64,000 bases of DNA from Epiperipatus broadwayi (lineage: Eukaryota > Onychophora > Udeonychophora > Euonychophora > Peripatidae): contig JAQFVV010012418.1 of the NCBI GenBank assembly GCA_028023455.1, positions 6,631,244 to 6,695,243 of the forward strand, given 5' to 3'. The translations under genes and the position numbers were made by a program. Below are positions 63,704 to 64,000 of this stretch, piece after piece. The notes below the pieces were generated by a model. The model searched no databases. It saw only the letters and a program-made list of their open reading frames with translations, and was not told the DNA's origin. Within the stretch, counting starts at the first letter, position 1; every line of letters begins with the position of its first letter.

Positions 63704-64000
63704 TTACTACTTATAACTGTATAATAAGTACTTGAAATATTTGTAAAGTTTTTTAGTTATTCAAATGATATAAATATATTTTGTATTTCAAGCAAAATAT
63801 TGACTAAAACTTTATAAAATCTTACAAAATATTCTGATAATCATTTTTCACCAGGCATTAAATTTAAAAGCTTATTGATAATATTGTTTAATACTTACTT
63901 AAAAAGTGTTATTAAACTGAGCTCAAAATGGAATGAAATATTTCCCTTAAATAATAACAAAAAAAATGGAATCACCCTTTTTACTGGACTAGAGACAACA

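Noticed and set aside
63961-64000. Start of another integrin exon at the right edge (after TCTCTAG on the minus strand)
   Set aside because: The few codons visible show no I-EGF pattern; cannot be judged from the truncated sequence.

Overview
This window is a strongly AT-rich (by eye) piece of an animal nuclear genome. It carries the 3' half of one protein-coding gene on the minus strand, a beta integrin. There are no operons, bacterial-style genes, rRNA genes or CRISPR arrays. I could assemble eight exons with GT/AG splice sites: 62110-62179, 54435-54513, 41658-41761, 27808-27909, 11327-11456, 11140-11250, 7767-7933 and 3529-3606. Their phases join without conflict into one frame of 841 nt, giving 279 complete residues plus a stop. 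They encode the cysteine-rich I-EGF repeats, the beta-tail domain, one membrane helix and a short cytoplasmic tail with two NPxY motifs. The metal-binding head and the first I-EGF repeat must lie beyond base 64000. Introns are about 4.2, 3.2, 16.4, 13.7, 12.7 and 7.6 kb, with one of only 76 bp. The gene type, the large introns and the range of retroelements point to an invertebrate animal. I cannot name the species.

The introns are filled with decayed mobile elements, read by translating short stretches. The last intron (3607-7766) has a non-LTR reverse transcriptase with an intact YADD box. The next (7934-11139) has three hairpin insertions. The 16 kb intron has a LINE C-terminus, an exact 146-bp tandem duplication, a 159-bp MITE, a 1.37-kb element with TGTAACG...CGTTACA ends, and a fourth hairpin. 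The 13.7 kb intron has a possible Harbinger fragment, a Penelope-like endonuclease end and a Gypsy-type integrase fragment. The 12.7 kb intron has a second TGTAACG element containing a probable Tc1-like relic, then a roughly 6.4-kb Gypsy-like element with two diverged LTRs. The 7.6 kb intron has a LINE reverse transcriptase relic, a tRNA-derived SINE with target-site duplications and poly(A) tail, and a four-copy short motif. The partial intron at the right end holds another LINE tail, a GA-rich tract and a ~110-bp direct duplication.

The most unusual structural signal is a recurring design. Four separate hairpin insertions (8857-9039, 9095-9527, 10669-10962, 24669-24790) are each bounded by 11-15-bp exact direct repeats. 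In each, one arm abuts (or nearly abuts) its direct repeat, while the other side has an unpaired 28-43-bp spacer. The four hairpins are unrelated in sequence, so a shared insertion mechanism is a better explanation than a shared family.
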